From CAVUCE01 sp963739985 (GTDB taxonomy: Bacteria; Bacteroidota; Ignavibacteria; Ignavibacteriales; Ignavibacteriaceae): a DNA stretch of 64,000 nucleotides. Of the stretch, positions 1 to 10,115 are shown piece by piece. Positions within the stretch are counted from its first letter, which is position 1. Each line of letters starts with the position of its first letter. The notes below the pieces were generated by a model. That model was not told the origin of the DNA. It was given only the letters and a program-made list of their open reading frames with translations, and ran no database searches. A program made the translations under genes and the position numbers. The stretch spans positions 1 to 64,000 of the forward strand of contig CAVUCE010000021.1 of assembly GCA_963739985.1 (NCBI GenBank). The letters run 5' to 3'.

Positions 1-3000
1 GTAGCTGTTTTCATATACACCGCAATATCCAGATGGGGAAGACTCGGAAGCTGTTTCGGCAGCAATGATAACTGAAGCTGTCTTGCTTCTTCAAGTTCTT
101 TTGTCTTTCTTTCGTTTTCAAGCTCAAGCGCCCTGCTTTCTGCTTCCGCTGCTTTAGCCCGTAATTCTATTTCGTTAACTCTTTGCCGTTCTCTTTCTTT
201 TGTGAGCAGCCTTTTTCTCTGGAAGCGGTCAACCGAAAAAACCAAGCCTGCAAAAAGCAAAACATATCCTGCGTAAGCCCATATTGTTTTCCACCAGGGC
301 GGAAGAATAATAACTTCTATTGATGCTCCTTTTTCGTTCCAAATGCCGTCGTTATTTGAAGCCCTAACTTTAAAAACATATTTCCCGGGATCCAGATTCG
401 TATAAGAAGCAAAACGCCTGTCATCGTGGTTCCATTCTTTATCATATCCTTTAAGAATATGAGAGTATTCGTTCTTCTCAGGCTGCGAAAAATGGAGCGC
501 GGAAAATTCGAATGAAATATTATTCTGCGAACTGCTTAGCGTTATTTTCTTAGCGTTTATTACCGGAACTTTAAGCGGATCATTTTCCCCCATTTTTGCA
601 ACAGATTTATTCGACAGCTTTATATCTGTTATCTGCACGATAGGCGGAATGTTATTGAATTTTGCCGGTGAGAATTCATTCAAACCCTGGTTACTGCCGA
701 AATACAGCTTTCCGCTGCTTGCCTTTATCGCAGCTTGCGGATTGCTAAACGATGTACTGCTTAAACCGTCCCGGGTATTGTAATTAACGAATGAAACCTT
801 GCCGGAAGATTTAGATATTATCATTCTGGAAATTCCGTTTTCAGAAGATATCCAGAGATTGCCCGAATTATCCTCGAGCACGGAAGTTAAATTGTTAGTA
901 GGCAGACCGTCATTTTCCGTATAAACGGTAAATTTTTCTTTTACAGGATCAAACCTGTCCAGCCCTTCCCGTGTTGCTATCCAAAATATTCCGTTTTTGT
1001 CTTCATAAATATTAGATATTGAGTTGCTGCTTAATGAGTTGGGGTTCTTGGGATCGGATTTGTAATATTTGGTTTCCTGCGTTACCGGATTATATCTTGT
1101 TAAGCCGTTTCTTGCAGTACCAATACATGCAAGGCCGTTGGGACTAATATGAATATCGGTAATAATCCAGCCGCTTGTTAACGGCTGGCTGTTTACTTTT
1201 TTAATTGCGCTTTCCGCAGTTTGAATTTCTTTATTATTTAATTTTATAACCTGAATTCCCCACAGGGCAGAGTCCGGAGGCGGAGCAGCATTCCAATGCC
1301 CGTATGAGTGGCTGTCGTCCGAAACGTATCTTAACTTATAGCTGCCCGGAACAAGATTAACTATGTCGGCGGAAATTACATTCTTTATTGTGCCTCCAAG
1401 ATAATAAGTTTTAAAAGCACTTTGAGCAGTCCAGATAGTATCGCCTTTTTGATTTTCAAGCCAGCCGTAATCGGAATTAGTTTCTTCTCCGAAAAGTAAA
1501 GTCCCTTCGCCGACCGACACACATAAATATTTTCCGGGCTCTTTTATTGAAAAATCTTTAGTAAGATTCTGGCTGTTGCCTACTTTTAAAATTGATTGCA
1601 CAATTGCCGGACTATTTTCTTTTGAACGGATTAGGTTCATTAACTCGTTCGGGTATTGCCTTTCAAGATAATTTTGTATTCTCATCATTTTTTTTGTTAT
1701 CGGATTGTAAATATTAAGCCCGTCATTTGTTCCTATCCAGATTTGACCTTTAGCATCCCTCGCGAGAGCATTTATATAGTTGTTGAACAGACCTTGTGAA
1801 GAAGCCGAATCATATTGCGCAATTAATTCTGTGTTTCCGTTTGAATTGTATTCATATAAGCCTGCCCCGGTAGTTCCGAGATATAATGAACCGTCTTCAT
1901 TTTCCAGAAACGTATTTGCCGAACCCCCGTAAAAATCTTTTTTTAATTTAAAATTTATTCTTTCAAATTTATTCTGCGAAGGATAAAACTTGTCAAAGCC
2001 TGAACCTTGTGTTCCTACATAAATTAAATTGCTGTTAACCTTCGACTGGTATAAAGCGGAAATTTGATCTCCGCTCAGGCTGTTTGGATCTTGGGAGTTA
2101 TGCTTGTAGCTTACAAAGGGTTCACCCGTCGGGTCATACTTATAAATTCCCTGCCCGGCAGTCCCAACCCACATTACTCCGGATTTATCTACTACTAATG
2201 CTCTAATCCCGTTCATTCCGTTTTTCATTATTGTCCCACCGTAATTGACAGTTTCAAACTTGTCCGAGGTTCCCTTGAACTTAAATAAACCTTCAGGTCC
2301 GCAGGCTGTCCAGAGATTTCCTTCATTATCTTCTGTAGCCGCAAAAAACGGGTTGCCTGTATAAATTTTACTAAATTTATTAATCATCAATATATTTTTA
2401 TTCGTATAATTATATTTGAATATTCCTGCTCCTGTTAAAATCCATAGATAGCCGTTTTTATCCGGGTATAAATAATATCCTTGCACTTTAAAATTTGTGT
2501 ATTTAACGGAATTATCATTTAAAACGAAATTCTGTGCTTCTATTAAATTTTTCTTTGCGTCGTAATAGCATAAACCGTGTATCCAGCTTAGTGCCCACAA
2601 TTTCCCTTTATACTGACAAAATCCCATTACGTAATTTCCTGTTTGGTTATTACTTCCGGAGTTCGTTGAATCGAAATTAATCATAGTAAATTGGTCGGAT
2701 TTTCTATCATATTTTAGAATGCAACTAGTTGATACCTGATAACTTGTTATCCCTGCCCATATATTATTTTCAGAGTCGCAATATATATCAGACACTTTGA
2801 TTACGTTAGAACTAAAATTACGAGCAAACTTATTCAAGTTATAATTTTTAAAAGTTCCTGTATATCTATCAAAACGTGATATGCCGTTATATTGCGCTAT
2901 CCAAAGGTTATGATCCTTATCCTCCGTAACTTTAATAATTCTGTTATCGCCGATTGAATTATTATCGCCGGTTTCATGTTTGTAGACTTTAAATTCATAT

Positions 3001-3227
3001 CCGTCGTATCTGTCTAGACCGTTCCACGTACCTATCCATAAAAATCCGTATGAGTCTTGCATAATGGAAGTTATGCGGCTGTCGGATAATCCCTGGGATA
3101 TGGAAATGTGCTTGGTATTTATTGTCAGGCTTTTCGGCTGGCGGTTTTGTGCATGTAATCTGCCGCCTGGAATTATGATGTTTAAAAATACCAGACACAA
3201 TACACAAAAGTAATTTATACATTTCAA
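1..3227 (-). CDS. Propeller-sensor SpoIIE/PP2C serine phosphatase (C-terminus beyond window)
   Basis: The reading frame is open from a TTG start at 3227 to the window edge, where it reads VYMKTA at the beginning of the PP2C domain. The frame agrees at several checked Trp codons, so I see no break. The start is set by AAGGAG seven bases upstream; an ATG at 3222 is in another frame. Visible order: signal peptide (residues 1-26, ending LHAQ), two-component-regulator propeller blades with the LWIGTWNGLDRYDG motif, an inserted beta-rich domain at about 529-680, a Y_Y_Y domain at about 915-980, one TM helix, a coiled coil with KTKELEEARQLQLSLLP, then SpoIIE. Family knowledge: the periplasmic propeller senses a ligand, and the cytoplasmic phosphatase dephosphorylates STAS-type anti-anti-sigma proteins. 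Ligand and target are unknown. Confidence 0.85.
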   Translation of the reverse strand, partial: MKCINYFCVLCLVFLNIIIPGGRLHAQNRQPKSLTINTKHISISQGLSDSRITSIMQDSYGFLWIGTWNGLDRYDGYEFKVYKHETGDNNSIGDNRIIKVTEDKDHNLWIAQYNGISRFDRYTGTFKNYNLNKFARNFSSNVIKVSDIYCDSENNIWAGITSYQVSTSCILKYDRKSDQFTMINFDSTNSGSNNQTGNYVMGFCQYKGKLWALSWIHGLCYYDAKKNLIEAQNFVLNDNSVKYTNFKVQGYYLYPDKNGYLWILTGAGIFKYNYTNKNILMINKFSKIYTGNPFFAATEDNEGNLWTACGPEGLFKFKGTSDKFETVNYGGTIMKNGMNGIRALVVDKSGVMWVGTAGQGIYKYDPTGEPFVSYKHNSQDPNSLSGDQISALYQSKVNSNLIYVGTQGSGFDKFYPSQNKFERINFKLKKDFYGGSANTFLENEDGSLYLGTTGAGLYEYNSNGNTELIAQYDSASSQGLFNNYINALARDAKGQIWIGTNDGLNIYNPITKKMMRIQNYLERQYPNELMNLIRSKENSPAIVQSILKVGNSQNLTKDFSIKEPGKYLCVSVGEGTLLFGEETNSDYGWLENQKGDTIWTAQSAFKTYYLGGTIKNVISADIVNLVPGSYKLRYVSDDSHSYGHWNAAPPPDSALWGIQVIKLNNKEIQTAESAIKKVNSQPLTSGWIITDIHISPNGLACIGTARNGLTRYNPVTQETKYYKSDPKNPNSLSSNSISNIYEDKNGIFWIATREGLDRFDPVKEKFTVYTENDGLPTNNLTSVLEDNSGNLWISSENGISRMIISKSSGKVSFVNYNTRDGLSSTSFSNPQAAIKASSGKLYFGSNQGLNEFSPAKFNNIPPIVQITDIKLSNKSVAKMGENDPLKVPVINAKKITLSSSQNNISFEFSALHFSQPEKNEYSHILKGYDKEWNHDDRRFASYTNLDPGKYVFKVRASNNDGIWNEKGASIEVIILPPWWKTIWAYAGYVLLFAGLVFSVDRFQRKRLLTKERERQRVNEIELRAKAAEAESRALELENERKTKELEEARQLQLSLLPKQLPSLPHLDIAVYMKTA

Positions 3228-3266
3228 AATGTACTCCTTATAAATTATTGAGTGCTCATTCGGGAA

Positions 3267-3290
3267 TTATTTCATTTTAATTACAACAAT
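3267..3290 (-). pseudogene. Vestige of a PP2C gene 3' end
   Basis: Eight codons read IVVIKMK-stop, which closely matches the C-terminus of the cluster phosphatases (FVVIKVK-stop, FVVIKIK-stop). They stand alone in the gap between two phosphatase genes with no matching upstream sequence. I read this as the leftover 3' end of a deleted or recombined paralogue. It is very short, so chance is possible. Confidence 0.3.
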
Positions 3291-3329
3291 CCATCTTCTT
3301 CCCTTAAAAGGGACTACGCCGGACAAGCA

Positions 3330-5358
3330 TTATTTTATCTTTATAACAACAAACGTAACGTCATCTTCCGGTACTTTGCCGCCGGACCAATCTTCTAAAG
3401 CATTTTTTAATTTTTCAATTATTTCTTCAGCAGAATTATTCGCAACCTCTTTAAATGTTTTTTTCACTCTTTCATAGCCGTAAATTTCCATTTCATTGTT
3501 TGATAACTCCGGGAATCCGTCGCTTAAAAGAAAAATAACATCACCACTCTTTAATTCTGTTTTAGTTTCTTTATACGGGAAATTGTTAATCGCACCAAGA
3601 GGCATACCTTTATTATCAATTTCTTCTATTTCATTTTTGTCTTTTCTATAAATATAAACCGGCGGCACACCGGCGTTTGAAAGTGAAAGCTGTGAATCTT
3701 TTATTTTCAGAAACACGAATGCCATCATCAACCTGCCTAGCTTAATTTCTTTTATTGCTTCAACTGATTTATTAAAGAACGGGATGACTTCACTTTGTCC
3801 AGCTTCCAGTGTAAATATTCCCTTCATAATTGTAACGAGCGTGCCGGCCTGCATTCCGTGTCCGGTTGCGTCGCCGAGTGCGATGTTTAATGTTCCATCC
3901 AGCCCGGCTGCAAAGTCATAATAATCTCCGCCTACTTCGGTAGCCGTCTGCATGTAAACCGCGATATCTAAATGTGGTAATTTTGGAACTGATTCCGGAA
4001 GCATTGAAAGCTGAAGTCTGCGCGCTTCTTCCAACTCGCGGGTTTTCCTTTCGTTCTCAGCCGTAATCTTTGCGGATATTTTCTCCTGCTCAATTGCTTC
4101 TTCTGAAAGTTTTTTAACATTAGCCAGCTGAATTTCCAGGTTTTCATTTGTTTGTGATGAACTTCTGGCTAAGATAAATTGACATGGATAATGGAATACT
4201 TAATAAAAGAGCAATTCCGTATGAGGAGGCAAGGTCGAATCTTCCGTAAAACATACGGAATATAATTATTAATATTATCAGGCCGGCAAAACCGCACAAG
4301 CCTGCCCCGATTACCCAGGCATTTCTTTTTTTATGTTTTATGGCTAAAAACGTAACCCTAAGGATTTCAATGGACGTAAAACAAACTACCGCTATAAATA
4401 AATATCCTGATGTTATCAGCAGTTCTTGGAAGAACTGGAGTGTATAGGCGATAGCCCATATTAAAAGTATGTAAAGGAAGATCTTAAGCAATCTTCCATA
4501 GAAGATCTGATACAGGAATGCAATGACGCTTATAAATATTATAGATTGAAAAAGCCGGTTTATCATTGAATCCGCATAAAAATAAATTATACCGGAATTC
4601 AGGACGTTGTCGAGTACAAACCATGAAAAAAAATATGACAAAGAGACTGTGAAAAGAGCATAATACAGATATTCTCTTTTGCTGGAGTAAAAAAGAAACA
4701 ACATTACATAGATTACAAATATGGATATAAAAATTCCGCAAAGAATTGCGTATATACCGACTGTATTTACACGAGTCACCCCGTAGTATTTATTTGCTTC
4801 ATTCAAATTCTTAAACGTTGGATTAAATCCCGCACCACGAGTGATTCTTTGGTAAAGATACGGGTTATTTATTGGAAGGTGGTTTGAGTACCTGACTGCA
4901 AACAAATATGTTAATCCCGAATCGAAATTAATAGTTATCGGTTCACTGTGCGATTAATAACCTTTTTCATCTTTGCTGTTTTGGGAGACAGTACCAAACT
5001 TGTTGATTAGTTTCCCGTTTATATAAAGTTCCGATGCACCTATGTGGTTCAGCGTAAGCGCAATAGTTTTATTCAATAAAGATGAATCAATAACTATTGT
5101 TTTTCTGAACCACCCGATTCCATTCCAGTTATAACTCTTAATAGAATCTAAGTACATTATACAATTGACGGTTTTCCAGCCGGCAGATGAAAATTTAGTA
5201 AGTGCCCAGGCGCTGTCGTCACCGGGGTGATAATCCCAGTTTTTATAAATTTGAATGCTGTGGCTATTTAAACTATCGCCATAAATACGCGTTGTATCTG
5301 TTGTCTGGCAAAAAACCACAGAGGTTAACAACAATGCAAGCAGAAATGTTTTTTTCAT
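3330..5358 (-). CDS. 7TM-DISM-like sensor SpoIIE/PP2C phosphatase (disrupted)
   Basis: One gene is split into three readable pieces. 5358-4954 encodes a signal peptide (MKKTFLLALLL, ending FCQ) and a galactose-binding-like extracellular domain (GASELYINGKLINKFG). 4953-4144 encodes the rest of that domain and about seven hydrophobic helices. 4143-3330 encodes a coiled coil and the PP2C domain (GGDYYDF, GDATGHGM, LLSDGFPEL, DDVTFVV). The architecture matches 7TMR-DISM receptors fused to SpoIIE. Two lesions interrupt it. An in-frame TAA lies at 4954-4956, between EKGY and SHSEPITI. A one-base shift lies near 4170, where dropping one T from CTTAG restores YLARSSSQTNENLE. The start was moved from 5388 to MKKTF at 5358 because the signal peptide begins there, as in the neighbouring paralogue. 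The gene is probably functional if the lesions are sequencing errors. Confidence 0.7.
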
Positions 5359-5395
5359 ATCACCATACAGTTTTGTTGAGGAGAACAATTTTTAA

Positions 5396-5484
5396 TTGTC
5401 ATACTGAGTCCGACAATCGCCGGTCGAAGTATTTCCTTTTATTCAGGAGATTCTTCATTTCGCTCCGTTCCATTCAGAATGACA
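5396..5484. repeat. Degenerate inverted intergenic repeat (TTGTCAT...ATGACAA)
   Basis: The element begins TTGTCATACTGAG and ends CCATTCAGAATGACAA, so its termini are inverted. Inside is the GAGATTCTTCATTTCGCTCC core that recurs in related form near 25.6, 29.6 and 44.2 kb. It fills the gap between two phosphatase genes. It looks like the MITE-like intergenic repeat common in Bacteroidota-type genomes. Confidence 0.6.
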
Positions 5485-5492
5485 AATTTTAC

Positions 5493-8400
5493 TTATTTCA
5501 CTTTTAGAACAACAAACGTTACATCATCTCCGGGAGCCTTTCCGCCGGACCAATCTTTCACTTTATTTTTTAAAATCTCAATAATTTTTTCCGCGGAGTT
5601 TTCTGAAACTTCCTTAAATGCCTTTTTAACTCTTTCATATCCGAACAATTCATTTTGATTATTAGAAAGTTCCGGGAAGCCGTCGCTTAAAAGATAAATT
5701 ACATCTCCGCTTTTCAAATCTGTTTTTGTCTCTTTGTACGGGTAGTTATTCATTGCGCCGAGAGGCATTCCTTTATTATCAATTTCCTCAACTTCATTTT
5801 TGTCTTTTCTATAAATATAAACCGGCGGTACTCCCGCATTTGCAAGTGAAAGCTGCGAATCTTTTATCTTCAGAAAAACGAATGCCATCATCAGTCTGCC
5901 GAGCTTAATTTCTTTTATGGCCTCAACGGATTTATTAAAGAATGGGATGACATCACTTTTCCCTGCTTCCAGCGTAAAAATTCCTTTCATAATTGTAACG
6001 AGCGTGCCGGCCTGCATTCCGTGTCCGGTAGCGTCGCCGAGTGCGATGTTTAATGTTCCGTCAAGCCCGACTGCAAAATCATAATAATCTCCACCGACTT
6101 CCGTAGCCGTCTGCATATAAACCGCGATATCTAAATTTGGTAATTTCGGAACATCCCGTGGAAGCATAGATAACTGTAGTTTACGTGCTTCTTCAAGTTC
6201 TTCTGTTTTTCTTTTGTTTTCCAGCTGGAGTATTCTTTTATTTTCTTTTTCTTTTCTTCTGTCGAGCTCAAATTTTCTTGCGCCGCCGAGAATCCCGACA
6301 AACGCAAAAATATAAAACACATAAGCCCACCAGGTTTTCCAGAGCGGAGGATCAATAGTTATTTCAAGTTCTGCGGGAGTTTTATCCCAAACGCCGTCGG
6401 CGTTTTGTGCTTTTGCCATAAAAACATATTCTCCGGGAGAAAGATTTGTATACCTTGCAGATCTTATTTTGCCGACATTTCTCCAGCCGGAATCGTAGCC
6501 CTTGAGAAAATAAGAATAGTTAATCCTATCGGATCGTGAGTAATGAATACCGATGTAGCTCAAATCGATATCGTTCTGATCATAAGCTAATTCTATTTTT
6601 TTCGTTGAACCGATATAATGATTAAGAATATCCGAGCTGCGCGGCGTAATTTCTTTGCCGGATATTTCCAGTTTATTAATAGAGATGACCGGAGGGATTT
6701 TATTATCCAGGATATGGCCGGGAGAAATTTCCAGGATTTTATTATCGGAAGTAAAAGCGATATCCCCGTTATTAAGTTTTTTTAAGCTCCAATTAGAACT
6801 TTTAATCGGGTAGCCGTCTTTTTCTCCGAAATTCCTTATGCTGTAATCGTTCATATTTATGCGGGATAATCCTCTTTCCGTTTGTACCCACATATTTTTA
6901 TTATCGTCTTCGGCAAGGCCGATTATCAATTCGTGCAAAAGCCCGTCTTTAGATGTAAAATGTTTAATAACTTTTCCGTCGGTTGTGATGATAAAAAGTC
7001 CTTTATCGGAACCGGCCCAGATATTTCCGTCGCTTCCCTCTACGGATACCAGTACGGTATTTGTCATTGGATTCTTTATCTTCATAAATTGTTTTGTCTC
7101 CGGATCAAAACGGTAGAAACCTCTGCCGTTTGTGCCGGCCCATATTCTGCCGAATCTGTCCTGCGTAACACAGTAAGTGTAATTAAACTTTGAAAAGCTA
7201 TCTTCGTCTTTAGCGGGAATAGGGTAGTAAATGTCTGATTTTCCTGAAATGTAATTATAACTTGAAATTGCCGTCCTTCCATTGTAAGAGCCGGCAAGCC
7301 AGATGGTGTTATTTTTTCCCAAAATTGGTCTGTACATTGATTCGAATAATTTATTTCGGGATAATGCATATAATTCTTTAAGCCTGTTGTCTGTCAAAGA
7401 ATAGCTATAAAAATTTCTGTTCCTTGAATGGATTAAAACTTTATTTTCTTTCCATTCTGTTGCGAAGTCGACCCTGTTGTTTTCAGAATTTCCGCCCTTG
7501 AATGTAATTTTATCTAAGATGGATCCGTTATCCGGATTAACTTTAAATATATTTCCGTAATAGTCGGTCACCAAAATATTCCCGTCTCTTAACGGAAAGA
7601 AATTGTATAAATTTCCCTTTATATCATTTGGTTGGCCATCAAATATTTTTGTGAACTTATTTGCATACGGGTCCCACCTTGACATTCCTTTTCTTCCTGT
7701 GGTTAACCACACGGTTCCGCTGCGGTCTTGAAAAATATTACCTATACCATTGCTGCTAATTTTCTCTGCAACACCGTACTCGCCCTCATATTGTTCAAAT
7801 GAACCGTCTTTCAGATTAACAACAAATAATCCTGTAGAAAGGTCTCCCGTAGAAATCCATAAACGTTTATTTCCGTCTATATAGAGGCTCGAAATTTCCA
7901 CTTCCTTTTAGAATATCAGAAAGGTTCTTTATTCAATTTATATTCTGTGACAGTAATGTTAGTATCTATTTTTGCGGTGAATATTCTATTGTCCGGAGTG
8001 GCGAACCACATTTCCCTATCACGGTAGTTATAGAATCCGAAATCATAATAATTTTTAGTCAAATCCTGTAAAGGCTTCTTTGAATCAGCATCAAATACCG
8101 GGATATATGAAAGACTGTTTTCTTTAGGGTTATAGACAGCGATTGAATGAGGCTGCATTATCCACAACCTGTTGAATTTATCGATCGCGATAGCACCGGG
8201 GCGATCTTTAAGCACGGGGCCTTTTTCCGGATCGGATAAAAACTTGGCGAATTTATCATCTTTATCGATTTTGTATAATCCCCAATGGTCAAAACTTATA
8301 TAAACAGAACTGTCGCGGCTTGCGGCAAATTCTCCCCAGCTCTTAAAATCTTTAGCCGAATCGCCGAAGCTTTTAAATTGGACAAAACCTCCGATGTTAT

Positions 8401-8722
8401 AATCATAGTATTCTAAAGATTTATTGCTTATAACCCAGATTCTTCCGCGGGCATCTTCACAAACGTCTTCCCCAACTTCACCTTTAAATGCATGTGGATT
8501 TTTAGGATCGGGCAGAAAGTTTTGATATTCATACCCGTTATATCTGAACAGCCCGGTCTCCGCGGTAATCCATAAGTAACCGAACCGGTCTTCAATAATA
8601 TTGTAAGGATGATTGCCGGGCAGTCCTTCGGCAATATCGGTTTGCGTAAAGTAAATATCTTTTTGCTGTGCAAAACATATAGAAGCAAAAATTACAATAG
8701 AAAGAAGAAGTAGTTTTTTCAT
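5493..8722 (-). CDS. Propeller-sensor SpoIIE/PP2C phosphatase (disrupted mid-propeller)
   Basis: The segment 8722-7916 encodes a signal peptide (MKKLLLLSIVIFASICFAQ) and the first propeller blades. The segment 7901-5493 encodes further blades, a Y_Y_Y domain (about 6360-6690), a TM helix (about 6285-6350), a coiled coil and SpoIIE with GGDYYDF, GDATGHGMQAG, LLSDGFPEL and DDVTFVV. The junction at 7901-7920 is out of frame and contains stops. Removing one base near 7918 and one near 7904 gives a smooth KEPFDILKEVEISSLYIDG, which matches blade spacing. This gene lacks the inserted domain seen in three other propellers of the cluster. Its PP2C domain is very close to that of the preceding disrupted gene (3330-5358), which suggests recent duplication or gene conversion. 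The start at 8722 is the ATG that begins the signal peptide. Confidence 0.75.
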
Positions 8723-9062
8723 AACACCACACAATTTGGTTGAGGAAAATCCAACGGAACAAATTCCGTTGTTATAATATTGGTCGAACCTGCGGTTCTC
8801 TTTTCTGGTTTATCTTCTTGTTTTAGTCAACAGACTAATTTCTGTTTTACAATATGAACCGAGCCTGCCTGTCCGGCAGGCAATGCTACGCCTCTTGATT
8901 TATTTTTAATTACCTTTTGAAGCCAATGATTTATTTTCTAAATCTATAGAGCCGTAGGCTCCTAACATTTGCTAACGGCGGATTTTAATCCGCCGAAGCA
9001 AATCCAGCCACTAAGAAGCCAAGTCCCGTAGGGACGATACATATCTTAATACAGCAACAAAA
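8723..9062. repeat. Palindrome-rich (REP/BIME-like) block 3' of the RAYT gene
   Basis: No gene is visible. The block is a string of short perfect or near-perfect palindromes spaced by AT-rich DNA: CAACGGAACAAATTCCGTTG, GAACCTGCGGTTC, GAGCCGTAGGCTC, GGCGGATTTTAATCCGCC and GTCCCGTAGGGAC. The segment 8750-8863 is repeated with about 90% identity at 9591-9705, on the other side of the transposase gene. Such palindrome blocks are the usual companions and presumed substrates of RAYT transposases. Confidence 0.65.
8864..8884. repeat. 21-bp GC-rich palindromic insertion inside another repeat
   Basis: Aligning 8750-8900 with its direct copy at 9591-9720 leaves exactly these 21 bases unmatched (CCTGCCTGTCCGGCAGGCA plus AT). 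They split the GAGGCTACGCCTC palindrome that is intact in the other copy. A related element (CCTGCCCGCCGGCAGGCAGG) sits at about 29523-29542 inside a different intergenic repeat. Confidence 0.55.
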
Positions 9063-9524
9063 CTATATCAGCTCCTGAAACACGTACTTCTCATCATACT
9101 CAATCTTAAAATTCTTCAAAAACTCCAGGTACTCTTCCCTAAATGTGCGTTTCTTATGATGCTCTTCCTGGTTTTGGATATAATTATATACATTATCCAC
9201 CTGTGATTGACCGTAAGAAAAGACACCATATCCTTTCTGCCACTCAAATCTGCTTTCAGTTAATTTATTCTCATTTACATATTTCGATGATTTCGCTTTA
9301 ATGGTTTTCATCAATTCTGAGACGGACACAACAGGCTTTAAGCCAATCAGGCAGTGTACATGATCTTCTACACCGTTCACTATTATGGTTTTGCATTCCG
9401 CTTCGTTTATCAGATTACCGATAACGCCAAAGAGCTTATCTTTCCAGGATGTGTGGATCAAGGATCTGCGGTATTTTACCGCAAATACAGTTTGAAGATA
9501 TATTTGATGATATGTGTTTGCCAT
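9063..9524 (-). CDS. REP-associated tyrosine transposase-like protein (IS200/IS605 Y1 family)
   Basis: The 153-residue protein starts MANTYHQIYLQTVFAVKYR. It has the features of the Y1 transposase fold: the metal-binding HxH-type motif (GVEDHVHCLIGL, around residue 81), a SELMKTIKAKSSKYV helix, and WQKGYGVFSYGQSQVDNVYNYI, which carries the likely catalytic tyrosine region. Family role: single-strand DNA cleavage and joining at REP hairpins. The start was set at 9524 because the RAYT fold begins there; five upstream codons (MVRNN) are probably leader. The gene appears intact and is flanked on both sides by palindrome blocks and a direct repeat, with no tnpB or cargo gene. A decayed paralogue lies at 29837-30297. 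Confidence 0.8.
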   Translation of the reverse strand: MANTYHQIYLQTVFAVKYRRSLIHTSWKDKLFGVIGNLINEAECKTIIVNGVEDHVHCLIGLKPVVSVSELMKTIKAKSSKYVNENKLTESRFEWQKGYGVFSYGQSQVDNVYNYIQNQEEHHKKRTFREEYLEFLKNFKIEYDEKYVFQELI

Positions 9525-10115
9525 ATTGTTTCTTACCAATTATTTATATGTATCGAGCCTACGGCTCTCAAGTTTATTTTTAGTGTTTTATCCAACGGAA
9601 TAAATTCCGTTGTTATATTATTGGTCGAACCTATGGTTCTCTTTTCCGGTTTATCTTCTTGTTTTAGTCAACAGACTAATGTCTGTTGTTACAATGTGAA
9701 CCGAGGCTACGCCTCTTAGATTTATTTTTAATTTAGTTTTCAAATTAATCATTCATTTCCTCCATCCTTTGAGCTCTATACTCGAGAACATTTATTAACG
9801 GCGGATTTTCCCAAATATGATCCGAACCCACGGTTCTCATTTTTATGTGTTTGTTATTCCTATCCAACGGATTAAAATCCGTTATTATAATATGAACCGA
9901 TGCTTCGCATCTGGCATTTATTTTTGACTACATTTTCAAACCGATGATTTACTTTTTAAATCTTTAGAGCCATCGGCTCGAAACATTTTTTAAGGCCGGA
10001 TTTTCCCGAAGGGACGCCTTTGGCGTAATCCGGTTAATTGCCAAAACAATACCACTAAAACCGAGTCCCGTAGGGTCGATGCATATTCGAAATGAAAATC
10101 CATCTATAGACACTA
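9525..10115. repeat. Palindrome-rich (REP/BIME-like) block 5' of the RAYT gene
   Basis: About 590 bases without a credible gene. Palindromes seen include GAGCCTACGGCTC, CAACGGAATAAATTCCGTTG, CAGACTAATGTCTG, GAGGCTACGCCTC, AACGGATTAAAATCCGTT, GATGCTTCGCATC, GAGCCATCGGCTC and GTCCCGTAGGGTC. The part 9591-9705 is the direct copy of 8750-8863. The later part repeats the same palindrome order in more diverged form, so at least three tiers of the same repeat unit are present around this transposase gene. Confidence 0.65.

Noticed and set aside
2995..3222. 75-codon frame starting with ATG at 3222
   Set aside because: It overlaps the start of the propeller phosphatase in another frame. The TTG-initiated frame carries the signal peptide and the propeller motif.
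4484..4741. Small open frame on the minus strand
   Set aside because: It is a shadow of the TM segment of the 7TM-DISM-like phosphatase in another frame; composition gives no domain.
9354..9719. 121-codon plus-strand frame across the RAYT gene
   Set aside because: Antisense to a well-supported transposase and running into palindromic repeats.
8735..10115. Possible CRISPR array, because of many short repeats
   Set aside because: The repeats are different palindromes in mixed order without constant spacing or unique spacers, and there are no cas genes. They fit REP/RAYT elements.
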